A stretch of DNA of 64,000 nucleotides from assembly GCF_000015565.1 (NCBI RefSeq), contig NC_008786.1, forward strand, positions 62,001 through 126,000, in the 5' to 3' direction. The notes under the pieces are model-generated. The model did not search any database and was not told where the DNA came from. It worked only from the letters and a program-made list of their open reading frames with translations. Of this stretch, positions 16,946 through 24,786 are shown piece by piece. Numbering within the stretch: the first letter of the stretch is position 1; every line of letters starts with the position of its first letter. This DNA comes from Verminephrobacter eiseniae EF01-2 (lineage in GTDB: Bacteria; Pseudomonadota; Gammaproteobacteria; Burkholderiales; Burkholderiaceae_C). A program made the position numbers and the translations under genes.

Positions 16946-17211
16946 TCGGCATGTCTCCTATTGGATATGCGGGTCTCGGGGGCCGGTGCCTGGTTTGGCG
17001 ACCTCGGCCGGGGGCGCCTTCGACCGCAGGTCAGTGTAGTTCGATGCCGGTCATTTTTGAAAATTTATTTCTAAGTAATTACACCTAGAGAATTTTATTT
17101 CTACATTGGCTAGACTCCGGCCGCAGTCCCGAGCCTCCAGAACAGAACAGACGAGGGCCACCGCCCCGGGTTGCGTGGATCGCGGTGGACCTGACCAACC
17201 GACAAGTGACC
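16946..17211. promoter_or_regulatory. Divergent control region between inositol uptake and iol catabolic genes
   Basis: The only gap between the minus-strand binding-protein genes and plus-strand iolC. A strongly AT-rich core at about 17050-17105 stands out from the GC-rich surroundings. It holds two similar sites about 32 bases apart, GAAAATTTATTTCTA (from 17059) and GAATTTTATTTCTA (from 17090). Each is roughly of the form GAAA-N5-TTTC, resembling the palindromic operators of RpiR-type IolR repressors as remembered. No regulator gene is in the window. Promoters for both directions are expected here, but I cannot fix their -10/-35 elements. Confidence 0.55.
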
Positions 17212-19209
17212 ATGAGCGCCTTGAACTTTCCGACGGGTCGCCCCATCGACTTGGCCTGCCTGGGCCGGGTGGCCGTCGACCTTTATGCCCAGCAATACGG
17301 CAGTCGCCTCGAAGACGCGCGCAGCTTTCAGATGTACCTGGGCGGCTCGTCCGGCAACCTGGCCTTCGGCGTTGCCCGGCTCGGCCTCAAGAGCGCGATG
17401 ATCTCGCGCGTCGGCGACGAGCAGATGGGCCACTATCTGCGCGCGGCCCTGGAGCGCGAAGGCTGCGACACCAGCCAGTTGCAGACCGACCCGCAGCGCC
17501 TGACCGCGCTGGTGCTGCTGGCCCTGAAGGACCGCGACAACTTCCCGCTGCTGTTCATGCGCGAGAACTGCGCCGACATGGCGCTGCGCGCCGACGGAAT
17601 CAGCGCGGACTTCATCGCCGGTTGCCGCGCGCTGGCGGTCACCGGCACCCACCTGTCGACCCCGGGCACCCGCGAGGCCGCGTTGACCGCCCTGGGCTAC
17701 GCCCGCCGGCATCGCGTGGTGCGCGTGCTGGACATAGACTACCGGCCCGTGCTGTGGGGCCTGACGCCGCGCGGCGCGGGCGCCAACCGCTACCTGCCCG
17801 ACGCCAGCGTGACGCAACGACTGCAACAGGTGCTGGGCGAATTCGACCTGCTGGTCGGCACCGAGGAGGAGTTCCTGATCGCCGGCGGCGTGCCGCACCA
17901 ACTGATGGCCTCGCTGCAAGCGGTGCGGCAGCACAGCCAGGCGGTGTTGGTCGTCAAGCGCGGCGCTTTGGGCTGCTGCGTCATCGAGGGCGCATTGCCG
18001 GCGCGCATCGAAGACGCGCCCGGCTACCCCGGCGAGCACGTCGAGGTGCTCAATGTGCTGGGCGCCGGCGACGCCTTCCTCGCCGGGCTGCTGACCGGCC
18101 TGTTGCAGGGCCGGGACTGGGCCGAGGCCACGCGCATCGCCAACGCCTGCGGCGCGATCGTGGTCTCGCGCCATGCCTGCTCGGCGTCCATGCCCACGCC
18201 GGCCGAACTGGCGCATTGGTTCAGCGGCCAGCGCAACCCGAAGGTCGATGCCGACCGGCAACTGGCCCATCTGCACCGCGTCACCGTGGCGCGCCAGCGC
18301 TGGGACAAGCTGTGCGTGATGGCCTTCGACCACCGCAGCCAGTTCTACGAACTGGCCCGCGAGGCCGGCGCCGCCGAGGAGCGCATCCAACGGCTCAAGC
18401 TGCTGCTGGTGCGCGCTGCCGAGCAGGTCGAGCGCAGCCAGCAGTTGCAGGGCCAGATCGGGGTGCTGATCGATGGCGGCGCCTACGGCAGCGATGCGCT
18501 GGCGCAGGCCACCGGGCGCGGCTGGTGGGTCGGGCGGCCGGTGGAGCTGCCAGGCTCGCGCCCGCTGCGCTTCGACGGCACGCGCTCGATCGGCTCGGCC
18601 CTGGTGCACTGGCCCACCGAGCAAGTGGTCAAATGCCTGGTGCACTACCACCCGGACGACCCCGTGGACCTGCGCCTGGCGCAGGAGCAAACCGTGCTCG
18701 AACTCTGGCAGGCCACGCGCGCCAGCGGCAACGAACTGCTGCTGGAACTGATCCCGCCCTGCCTGCAACCGCCTGCGGACGCCGGCCCGCAAACCCATGC
18801 CAGCGCCGAAGACGAAGTGGTGCTGCGCGCCGTCAAGCGCTTCTACAACCTGGGCGTCAAGCCCGAGTGGTGGAAGCTCGCGCCCATGCGTCCCGAGGGC
18901 TGGTCACGACTGGCGGCCCTGATCGCCGAGCGCGACAGCCACTGCCGTGGCGCGGTGATCCTGGGCCTGAACCAGCCGCTGGCGTATCTGGCCGACAGCT
19001 TTCGCGCCGCCACCGACCCGGTGGTCAAAGGCTTCATGGTCGGCCGCACGCTGTGGGCGCAGGCCGCGCTGCAATGGCTGCGCGGCCAGATCGACGACCA
19101 GGCCTTGACGGATGCCGTGGCCGACAACTTCGCCCGGCTGGTCCAGGCCTGGCAGCAGCGCCTGGACAGCCCGGCAAACACCTCCATCCCCACCACCACC
19201 GAAGCATGA
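17212..19209 (+). CDS. iolC: 5-dehydro-2-deoxygluconokinase fused to a DUF2090 aldolase-like domain
   Basis: A 665-residue protein. Residues about 1-325 are a PfkB sugar kinase: MYLGGSSGNLAFGVARLG near the start and VLNVLGAGDAFLAGLLTGL with the catalytic Asp of GAGD. IolC phosphorylates 2-deoxy-5-keto-D-gluconate. Residues about 340-660 are a DUF2090 TIM barrel (VMAFDHRSQF, LIDGGAYGSDAL, FYNLGVKPEWWKL), which is thought to cleave the phosphorylated product as the IolJ step does. The fusion is common in Proteobacteria. The ATG at 17212 is preferred over a GTG at 17185 because family proteins begin close to the LACLGRVAVDLY strand. The stop overlaps the iolD start by four bases (ATGA). Confidence 0.92.
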   Translation: MSALNFPTGRPIDLACLGRVAVDLYAQQYGSRLEDARSFQMYLGGSSGNLAFGVARLGLKSAMISRVGDEQMGHYLRAALEREGCDTSQLQTDPQRLTALVLLALKDRDNFPLLFMRENCADMALRADGISADFIAGCRALAVTGTHLSTPGTREAALTALGYARRHRVVRVLDIDYRPVLWGLTPRGAGANRYLPDASVTQRLQQVLGEFDLLVGTEEEFLIAGGVPHQLMASLQAVRQHSQAVLVVKRGALGCCVIEGALPARIEDAPGYPGEHVEVLNVLGAGDAFLAGLLTGLLQGRDWAEATRIANACGAIVVSRHACSASMPTPAELAHWFSGQRNPKVDADRQLAHLHRVTVARQRWDKLCVMAFDHRSQFYELAREAGAAEERIQRLKLLLVRAAEQVERSQQLQGQIGVLIDGGAYGSDALAQATGRGWWVGRPVELPGSRPLRFDGTRSIGSALVHWPTEQVVKCLVHYHPDDPVDLRLAQEQTVLELWQATRASGNELLLELIPPCLQPPADAGPQTHASAEDEVVLRAVKRFYNLGVKPEWWKLAPMRPEGWSRLAALIAERDSHCRGAVILGLNQPLAYLADSFRAATDPVVKGFMVGRTLWAQAALQWLRGQIDDQALTDAVADNFARLVQAWQQRLDSPANTSIPTTTEA

Positions 19210-21095
19210 ACATGCAAGCAAGCACGAGACTGACGGTCAGCCAGGCGCTGGTGCGCTACCTGGCTGCGCTGAAGGCCGAGGTCATACAGCCCGACGGCCG
19301 CACCGACATCCTGCCCTACTGCGCCGGCGTGTTCGCGATCTTCGGCCACGGCAACGTGGCCGGCCTGGGCGAGGCGCTACAGGCCGAAAAAGACCGGCTG
19401 CCCACGCTGCGCGCGCACACCGAGCAGGGCATGGCCAACGCCGCCGTGGCCTTTGCCAAAGCCCATTTCCGCCAGCGCATCATGGCCGTGACCTCCAGCA
19501 TCGGCCCGGGCGCGACCAATATGCTGACCTCGGCAGCGCTGGCGCATGTGGCGCGGCTGCCGCTGCTGCTGCTGCCCGCCGATGTCTTTGTCTCGCGCCT
19601 GCCCGACCCCGTGCTGCAACAGGTCGAGAGCTTCGGGCAGGGCGATGTCAGCGCCAACGACTGCTTTCGCCCGGTGACGCGCTACTTCGACCGCATCATG
19701 GCGCCCGAGCAACTGCTGGTGGCCCTGCCGCGTGCGCTGCAGGTGCTGACCGACCCGGCGCAATGCGGCCCGGTATGTCTGGCGCTGCCGCAGGATGTGC
19801 AGACCTTCGCCCATGACTGGCCCGAAGACTTTTTCCACCCGGCACTGATCCGCATGCGCCGCCCGCCGGCCGACGCGCAAGAACTGGCCGCCGCCTGCGC
19901 GCTGCTGAAGTCGGCCAAGAGGCCGCTGATCGTGGCCGGCGGCGGCGTGCTCTACAGCCAGGCCTGGGACGCGCTGCGCAGCTTTGCGCAAACCCATGGC
20001 GTGCCGGTGAGCGAAACGCAGGCCGGCAAAAGCAGCCTGGCCTGGGACCACCCGCTGAACCTGGGCGCCATCGGCGTCAGTGGCTCGCCCGCAGCCAACG
20101 GCGCCGCCGAGCAATGCGATCTGCTGTTCGCCATCGGCACGCGGCTGCAGGACTTCACCACCGGCTCGCATGCGCTGTACCCGCAGGCCAGGTTGCTGAG
20201 CCTGAACATCCAGCCGCTGGATGCGGCCAAAAAGCGCGGCCAGCCGCTGCTCGCCGATGTCCGCACCGGATTGGGCCAGCTCACGGCCGCCCTGGCCGGC
20301 TGGCGTGCCGACCCGGACTGGAGCGCCAGTTGCCGCCACCAGGCCGCCGCCTGGGCGACGCGCGTGACCGAACTGACCACCCATGACCCCGGCGACGCGC
20401 TGCCCTACGACGCCGAGGTGATAGGCGCAGTGCGCGAATCGGCCACCGATGTCGGGCTCGACAGCGCAGACAACGACATCGTGGTCTGCGCCGCCGGCAC
20501 GCTGCCGGCCGAGTTGCACAAGCTCTGGCGCAGCGCATTGCCGGGCAACTACCACATGGACTATGCCTACTCCTGCATGGGCTACGAAGTGGCGGGCGGC
20601 CTGGGCGTGAAACTGGCGCGGCCCGAGCGCGAGGTCATCGTCATCGTCGGCGACGGCTCGTACATGATGCTCAACTCCGAGTTGGCCAGTTCGGTGCTGC
20701 TCGGCCGCAAGATCATCGTCGTCATCCTGGACAACCGCGGCTACGGCTGCATCGAGCGGCTACAGATCGGCAGCGGCGGCGCGAGCTTCAACAACATGCT
20801 CGACGACTGCGTGCCCGAAGGCGGCGCGCGCTCGGCGATCGACTTTGCCATGCATGGCCGCTCCATGGGCGCCGACGCCGTGCATGTGCGCGACACGGAA
20901 GAACTGCGCCGCGAGCTGCACCGCGCCCGGGCGGCCAGCAAAAGCCAGGTGCTGGTGATAAACACCACGCACCAGCGCACCACCGGCGACGGCGGCGCCT
21001 GGTGGGAGGTGGCGGTGCCCGAGGTCTCCGCCCGGGCCGAGGTGGCCGCAGCGCACCGCGCCTACCTGCAAGCCAAAACCCGGCAGCGCCGCTGA
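19206..21095 (+). CDS. iolD: 3D-(3,5/4)-trihydroxycyclohexane-1,2-dione hydrolase (ThDP enzyme)
   Basis: A 629-residue thiamine-diphosphate enzyme that opens the inositol ring, converting trihydroxycyclohexane-dione to 5-deoxy-glucuronate. The three ThDP-enzyme domains are visible: N-terminal pyrimidine-binding part with the activating Glu in RAHTEQGMANAAVA, a middle Rossmann-like domain around RPLIVAGGGVLYS, and a C-terminal pyrophosphate part with VGDGSYMMLNSEL then ILDNRGYGCIERLQ, a GDG-NxN metal-binding signature. The ASFNNML and HGRSMGADAVHV stretches are typical of IolD. Length is normal for the family. It is translationally coupled to iolC, and iolE follows 47 bases later. Confidence 0.95.
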   Translation: MNMQASTRLTVSQALVRYLAALKAEVIQPDGRTDILPYCAGVFAIFGHGNVAGLGEALQAEKDRLPTLRAHTEQGMANAAVAFAKAHFRQRIMAVTSSIGPGATNMLTSAALAHVARLPLLLLPADVFVSRLPDPVLQQVESFGQGDVSANDCFRPVTRYFDRIMAPEQLLVALPRALQVLTDPAQCGPVCLALPQDVQTFAHDWPEDFFHPALIRMRRPPADAQELAAACALLKSAKRPLIVAGGGVLYSQAWDALRSFAQTHGVPVSETQAGKSSLAWDHPLNLGAIGVSGSPAANGAAEQCDLLFAIGTRLQDFTTGSHALYPQARLLSLNIQPLDAAKKRGQPLLADVRTGLGQLTAALAGWRADPDWSASCRHQAAAWATRVTELTTHDPGDALPYDAEVIGAVRESATDVGLDSADNDIVVCAAGTLPAELHKLWRSALPGNYHMDYAYSCMGYEVAGGLGVKLARPEREVIVIVGDGSYMMLNSELASSVLLGRKIIVVILDNRGYGCIERLQIGSGGASFNNMLDDCVPEGGARSAIDFAMHGRSMGADAVHVRDTEELRRELHRARAASKSQVLVINTTHQRTTGDGGAWWEVAVPEVSARAEVAAAHRAYLQAKTRQRR

Positions 21096-21142
21096 GCCGG
21101 CCGGCCGCCGCCCACCGATCCACCCACCGACACAGGCATCCC

Positions 21143-22099
21143 ATGAGCTGGAACGTCCGCATCGGCATCAACCCGCTGTCCTGGAGCAACGACGACCTGC
21201 CGTCGCTGGGCGGTGAAACCCCGCTCGAAACCGCGCTCCGGGAGGGCGCCGAGATCGGCTATGCCGGCTTCGAGCTGGGCTACAAGTTTCCCGCCGACGG
21301 CCCGGCGCTCAAAGCCCGGCTCGCCGAGTTCGGCCTGGTCTGCGTCTCGGGCTGGTACAGCGGCGCGCTGGCCGAACCCGCGCCCGGCCAGAGCGACGCC
21401 CAGGCCGTGGCCGCCGAACTCGAGCGCTGCCAGCCGCATATGCGCAAGTTGCAGCACAACGATGTCACGGTGGTGGTCTATGGCGAATGCGCCGGCACGA
21501 TACAGGGCCGGATCGACATGCCGCTCGCCAAGCGCCCGCGCTTTGCCGGCGCCACCGCCTGGCAGCGCTACGCCGAGCGCCTGAACGCCTTTGGCGCGCA
21601 ACTGCTGGCCCGTTACGGCATCCGGCTGGCCTACCACCACCACATGGGCGCCTATGTCCAGGCGCCGGCCGACATCGACCAACTGATGGCGCTGACCGAC
21701 CCCGCCAGCGTCTTTTTGCTGTTCGACACCGGCCATGCCTGGTTCGGCGGCGCCGCCGACCCGGTGGCTTTGCTCCGCAAACATGCGGCCCGCGTGGTGC
21801 ATGTGCACTGCAAGGACGTGCGCCCGCAAATCATCGACCAGGCGCGCAATGGCGGCTGGAGCTTTCTCGACAGCGTCATCAACGGCGCCTTCACCGTGCC
21901 GGGCGACGGCGCCATCGACAACCGGGCCATACTGCGCGTGCTCAAGGATGTCGGCTACCAGGGCTGGCTGGTGGTCGAGGCCGAGCAGGACCCGGCCGTC
22001 GCGCCCAGCTACGCCTATGCGCGCAAAGGCCACGACACATTGCGCGCGCTGGTCGACCAATCGAGCGTGTGCCATGGGCCTGGCCAGCGTGAGCGCTGA
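21143..22099 (+). CDS. iolE: Myo-inosose-2 dehydratase
   Basis: A 318-residue TIM-barrel enzyme that dehydrates scyllo-inosose to the dione used by IolD. It starts MSWNVRIGINPLSWSNDD, the conserved IolE opening. Metal-ligand motifs follow: GYAGFELGYKFP, VVVYGECAGTIQG, LAYHHHMGAYVQ, FLLFDTGHAWFGG, VVHVHCKDVR and WLVVEAEQDP. An upstream extension of the frame into the intergenic region is not used because it lacks family similarity. The gene lies between iolD (47-base gap) and iolB (21-base gap) in the same operon. Confidence 0.95.
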   Translation: MSWNVRIGINPLSWSNDDLPSLGGETPLETALREGAEIGYAGFELGYKFPADGPALKARLAEFGLVCVSGWYSGALAEPAPGQSDAQAVAAELERCQPHMRKLQHNDVTVVVYGECAGTIQGRIDMPLAKRPRFAGATAWQRYAERLNAFGAQLLARYGIRLAYHHHMGAYVQAPADIDQLMALTDPASVFLLFDTGHAWFGGAADPVALLRKHAARVVHVHCKDVRPQIIDQARNGGWSFLDSVINGAFTVPGDGAIDNRAILRVLKDVGYQGWLVVEAEQDPAVAPSYAYARKGHDTLRALVDQSSVCHGPGQRER

Positions 22100-22120
22100 T
22101 ATCCCGAGGAGAGCATCCCG

Positions 22121-22948
22121 ATGACGACTTCCCCCCTGCTGATCAAAGCCGCGCCCGGGCGCGAGATCTGCTGCGTCACGCCGGCCTCCGCCGGTTGGAG
22201 CCATGTCGGCTTTCGCGCACTGCGCCTGCAAGCCGGCGCCAGCGAAACCCTGGAGACAGGAACGCGCGAACTGTGCGTGGTGGTGCTCACCGGCAGCATC
22301 GACGCCGAAGTGGCCGGGCAACGCCATGCCGGCCTGGGCCGGCGCGACAGCGTCTTCGAGGAATGCGCGCCCGACGCGCTGTACCTGCCCGGCGGCCAGC
22401 GGCTGACCATCACGGCCACGCGCGCGGCCGAGGTCGCGCTGTGCAGCGCGCCTTGCGCCGGCGGCAACAAGCCCGTGCGCCGCATCGACGGCACCGGCAT
22501 GCGCCGCAGCACACGCGGCGCCGGCAGCAACCTGCGCCATGTCTGCGACATCCTGATGGGCGACAACCCGGCGGCCGAGCGCTTGCTGGTGGTCGAGGTG
22601 ATCACCCCGGCGGGCCATTCGAGCAGTTACCCGCCGCACAAGCACGACGACGACGCCGCGCCCGGCGAAACCCGGTTGGAAGAAACCTACTACCACCGGA
22701 TCGACCCGCCGCAGGGCTTTGCGTTCCAGCGCGTCTACACCGACGACCGGAGCCTGGACGAAGCCTGCGTGGTCGAGAACCACGATGTGGTGCTGGTGCC
22801 GCGCGGCTACCACCCGGTGGTCACCCCCCATGGCTACCGGCTGTACTACCTGAACGTGATGGCCGGCCCCCGCCGCGCCTGGGCCTTCAGAAACGACCCG
22901 GCCCACGAATGGCTGCTGCGCCCCGACGGCACCGGCACCGCGGCCTGA
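22121..22948 (+). CDS. iolB: 5-deoxy-glucuronate isomerase
   Basis: A 275-residue bicupin enzyme that isomerises 5-deoxy-glucuronate to 2-deoxy-5-keto-gluconate. The ATG follows GAGGAGAGCATCCCG. Visible family features are the N-terminal cupin with GASETLETGTRELCVVVLTG, the metal-site sequence SSYPPHKHDDDAAPGETRLE (two His and a Glu) near residues 167-186, and the C-terminal NHDVVLVPRGYHPVVTPHGY and PAHEWLL. It is the last gene of the iolCDEB operon. No iolA (methylmalonate-semialdehyde dehydrogenase) follows; that last step must be encoded elsewhere. Confidence 0.95.
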   Translation: MTTSPLLIKAAPGREICCVTPASAGWSHVGFRALRLQAGASETLETGTRELCVVVLTGSIDAEVAGQRHAGLGRRDSVFEECAPDALYLPGGQRLTITATRAAEVALCSAPCAGGNKPVRRIDGTGMRRSTRGAGSNLRHVCDILMGDNPAAERLLVVEVITPAGHSSSYPPHKHDDDAAPGETRLEETYYHRIDPPQGFAFQRVYTDDRSLDEACVVENHDVVLVPRGYHPVVTPHGYRLYYLNVMAGPRRAWAFRNDPAHEWLLRPDGTGTAA

Positions 22949-23092
22949 TTCCATTGCCAAATCGTCCAAATCGTTCGTGAACGCGCAGGCGGAGCGCAGA
23001 CGGCACAGATGTGCGGCAAGCGACGCCGGCGCAGTGCACGGATGATTCAGCAATGCAATGAAGCGGCCCGGCGGCGCCCTCCCCCCAGGCCA

Positions 23093-23431
23093 TCAGGACA
23101 GCACCAACTGCCGCACCCCTTGCGCCTTGCGCGTGCGCTTGACCTTGATCTCGATGTCAAAGCCCAGCCGGGTCAACGCATCCATCAGTTTGCGCTCGGA
23201 CAATTGGGAGAAATCACCGCGCAGCGCGAGCGACAGTCTGGGCCGGGCAATGCCGCTGATCTCGGCCATCGCCTGCTGGGTCAAACTGCGGTGCTGCATC
23301 GTCCAGGCGATGGCCTGGACCAGGCCAGACTTGATCTGAAACCGATCGACACCCTGCAGGCCCGGATCGGCCACCACCTGGCCCGACTTTTCCCGGGGCC
23401 CGGCACCATCCATCACACGTTGCTTCATCAT
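23093..23431 (-). CDS. XRE-family HTH regulator, HigA/Nigri-like (orphan antitoxin type)
   Basis: A 112-residue protein. The ATG at 23431 lies ten bases after AAGGAG and is preferred to longer in-frame alternatives. The middle and C-terminal parts hold a lambda-repressor-type helix-turn-helix: LTQQAMAEISGIARPRLSLALRG, then SQLSERKLMDALTRLGFDIEIKVKR, a combination typical of HTH_37 antitoxins whose partners are RelE/HigB-like toxins. No toxin gene is seen on either side, so it may be an orphan or a plain regulator. A 13-bp palindrome at 23554-23566 upstream is a plausible self-operator. It faces away from hpnD. Confidence 0.75.
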   Translation of the reverse strand: MMKQRVMDGAGPREKSGQVVADPGLQGVDRFQIKSGLVQAIAWTMQHRSLTQQAMAEISGIARPRLSLALRGDFSQLSERKLMDALTRLGFDIEIKVKRTRKAQGVRQLVLS

Positions 23432-23553
23432 CAAAACCTTTCTCCTTGTCATCACCCCGGCCACTTTCGGCCGGGCACGAACCATCTCCGGCCAGTGTCG
23501 CAAACCTGCGCGGGACACCCACGCAAGCTGCCTGCGGCGGGCATCGGTGTCAC

Positions 23554-23566
23554 TATCAAAATGATA
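23554..23566. promoter_or_regulatory. Perfect palindrome TATCA-N3-TGATA, candidate operator
   Basis: TATCAAAATGATA sits in a short AT-rich patch between the divergent XRE regulator (start 23431) and hpnD (start 23661). HigA-type antitoxins usually bind short palindromes at their own promoter, so it may be the regulator's operator. It is also placed where it could affect hpnD. Function is inferred only from symmetry and position. Confidence 0.5.
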
Positions 23567-23660
23567 TCTTACAATCCATGAAAATCAATGGCTCCAGCCT
23601 CAATTACCCCAAACTTTTATGCGTGGGGAGGTGCGGCGGCGCCATGGGACAATCGAGGCC

Positions 23661-24503
23661 ATGACACCACAGCAGTACGTGCAGCAAAAAGCCGTGGCCT
23701 CGGGCAGCAGTTTTTATTACGCCTTTTTGTTTCTGCCCGCGCCGCGCCGCGCGGCGATCACGGCGTTTTATGCGTTCTGCCGGGAAGTCGACGACGTGGT
23801 GGATAGCCAAATGATCGACCCGGGCGTGGCCCGCACCAAGCTGGCCTGGTGGCAGTCGGAAGTGGTCAAGGCCTACGCCGGCCAGCCCAGCCATCCGGTG
23901 ATGCAGGCCCTGATGCCACACACCGCCGAATACGGCATTGCGCAGCGCCACTTGCAGGCCGTGATCGACGGCTGCCGGATGGACCTGGAGCAAACCCGCT
24001 ACCTCGACATTGCGGGCCTGACCGGCTATTGCCACTTGGTGGCGGGCATCGTGGGCGAGGTCACGGCGCGCATCTTCGGCCAGACCGACGAGCGCACCAC
24101 GCAGTACGCACACATGCTGGGGCTGGCGTTCCAGTTCACCAACATCATCCGCGACGTGGGCGAAGACGCGCTGCTGGGCCGCGTCTACCTGCCGCTGAGC
24201 GAGTTGCAGCAATTCGGCGTGAAGGTGCACGAACTGCTCGAGCGCCGGTATTCCGACCGCTTCACCGCGCTGATGCGCTTTCAGGCCGAGCGCGCGCACC
24301 GCCTGTACGACCAGGCCCTGGCCCTGCTGCCCGAGGTCGACCGGCGCGCGCAAAAGCCCGGCCTGATGATGGCCAGCATCTACCGCACGCTGCTGCGCGA
24401 GATCGGGCATGAGAACTTCCAGGTGCTGCACCAGCGCATCCGCCTGACACCGCTGCGCAAGTTCTGGCTGGCGTGGAAGGTGCAGGCGCTGGGGCGCATG
24501 TAA
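23661..24503 (+). CDS. hpnD: Presqualene diphosphate synthase / squalene-phytoene synthase family
   Basis: A 280-residue all-helical prenyl synthase. The two Asp-rich substrate motifs are clear: YAFCREVDDVVD (residues about 37-48) and the second, NIIRDVGEDALLGRVYLP. HpnD condenses two farnesyl diphosphates to presqualene diphosphate, converting it on to hydroxysqualene in some schemes, for hopanoid or carotenoid synthesis. The ATG at 23661 gives the usual MTPQQYVQQK start. hpnE lies 283 bases downstream on the same strand, but a 166-base mobile element sits between. No hpnC is in the window; HpnC and HpnD are hard to tell apart by eye, so the letter is less sure than the family. Confidence 0.85.
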   Translation: MTPQQYVQQKAVASGSSFYYAFLFLPAPRRAAITAFYAFCREVDDVVDSQMIDPGVARTKLAWWQSEVVKAYAGQPSHPVMQALMPHTAEYGIAQRHLQAVIDGCRMDLEQTRYLDIAGLTGYCHLVAGIVGEVTARIFGQTDERTTQYAHMLGLAFQFTNIIRDVGEDALLGRVYLPLSELQQFGVKVHELLERRYSDRFTALMRFQAERAHRLYDQALALLPEVDRRAQKPGLMMASIYRTLLREIGHENFQVLHQRIRLTPLRKFWLAWKVQALGRM

Positions 24504-24592
24504 AAGGTATGGCCGCCCCACGGTCGCATCGCCCCCTGCCCGACCTTGCCCGACCTTGGCTGGCGCGCCGCCGCGCCTGGCCTCGGGGCAGA

Positions 24593-24758
24593 CTAGTGTC
24601 GCGTCACCGATCAGATGTCGTAGGCTGCGCGCAGCCATCGGAGCGCAGCGCAAGGCGCATCGCTTGCCCATACCGAGCTGTATTGGCAAGCGATGCAACG
24701 CCGCGATGCGCTTCGATGGCCAGCGCAGACCGACAGATGATCGGTGACGCGACACTAG
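24593..24758 (-). mobile_element. MITE-like palindromic element, copy 2 (inverted, CTAG-flanked)
   Basis: Core 24597-24754, bounded by CTAG on both sides and by the same perfect 17-bp terminal inverted repeats as copy 1, but with the interior in the opposite orientation. Internal arms such as GCATCGCTTGCC and GGCAAGCGATGC pair exactly in this family. It lies between hpnD and hpnE and may insulate or uncouple the two genes; the hairpin could also act as an RNA stability element. Confidence 0.87.
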
Positions 24759-24786
24759 CGGCCCGGCCGATGGCCCGGGTCGGGCG

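Noticed and set aside
17110..18798. Long minus-strand open frame opposite iolC
   Set aside because: Gln/Ala/His-rich shadow of a well-conserved kinase-aldolase gene; no ribosome site and no motifs.
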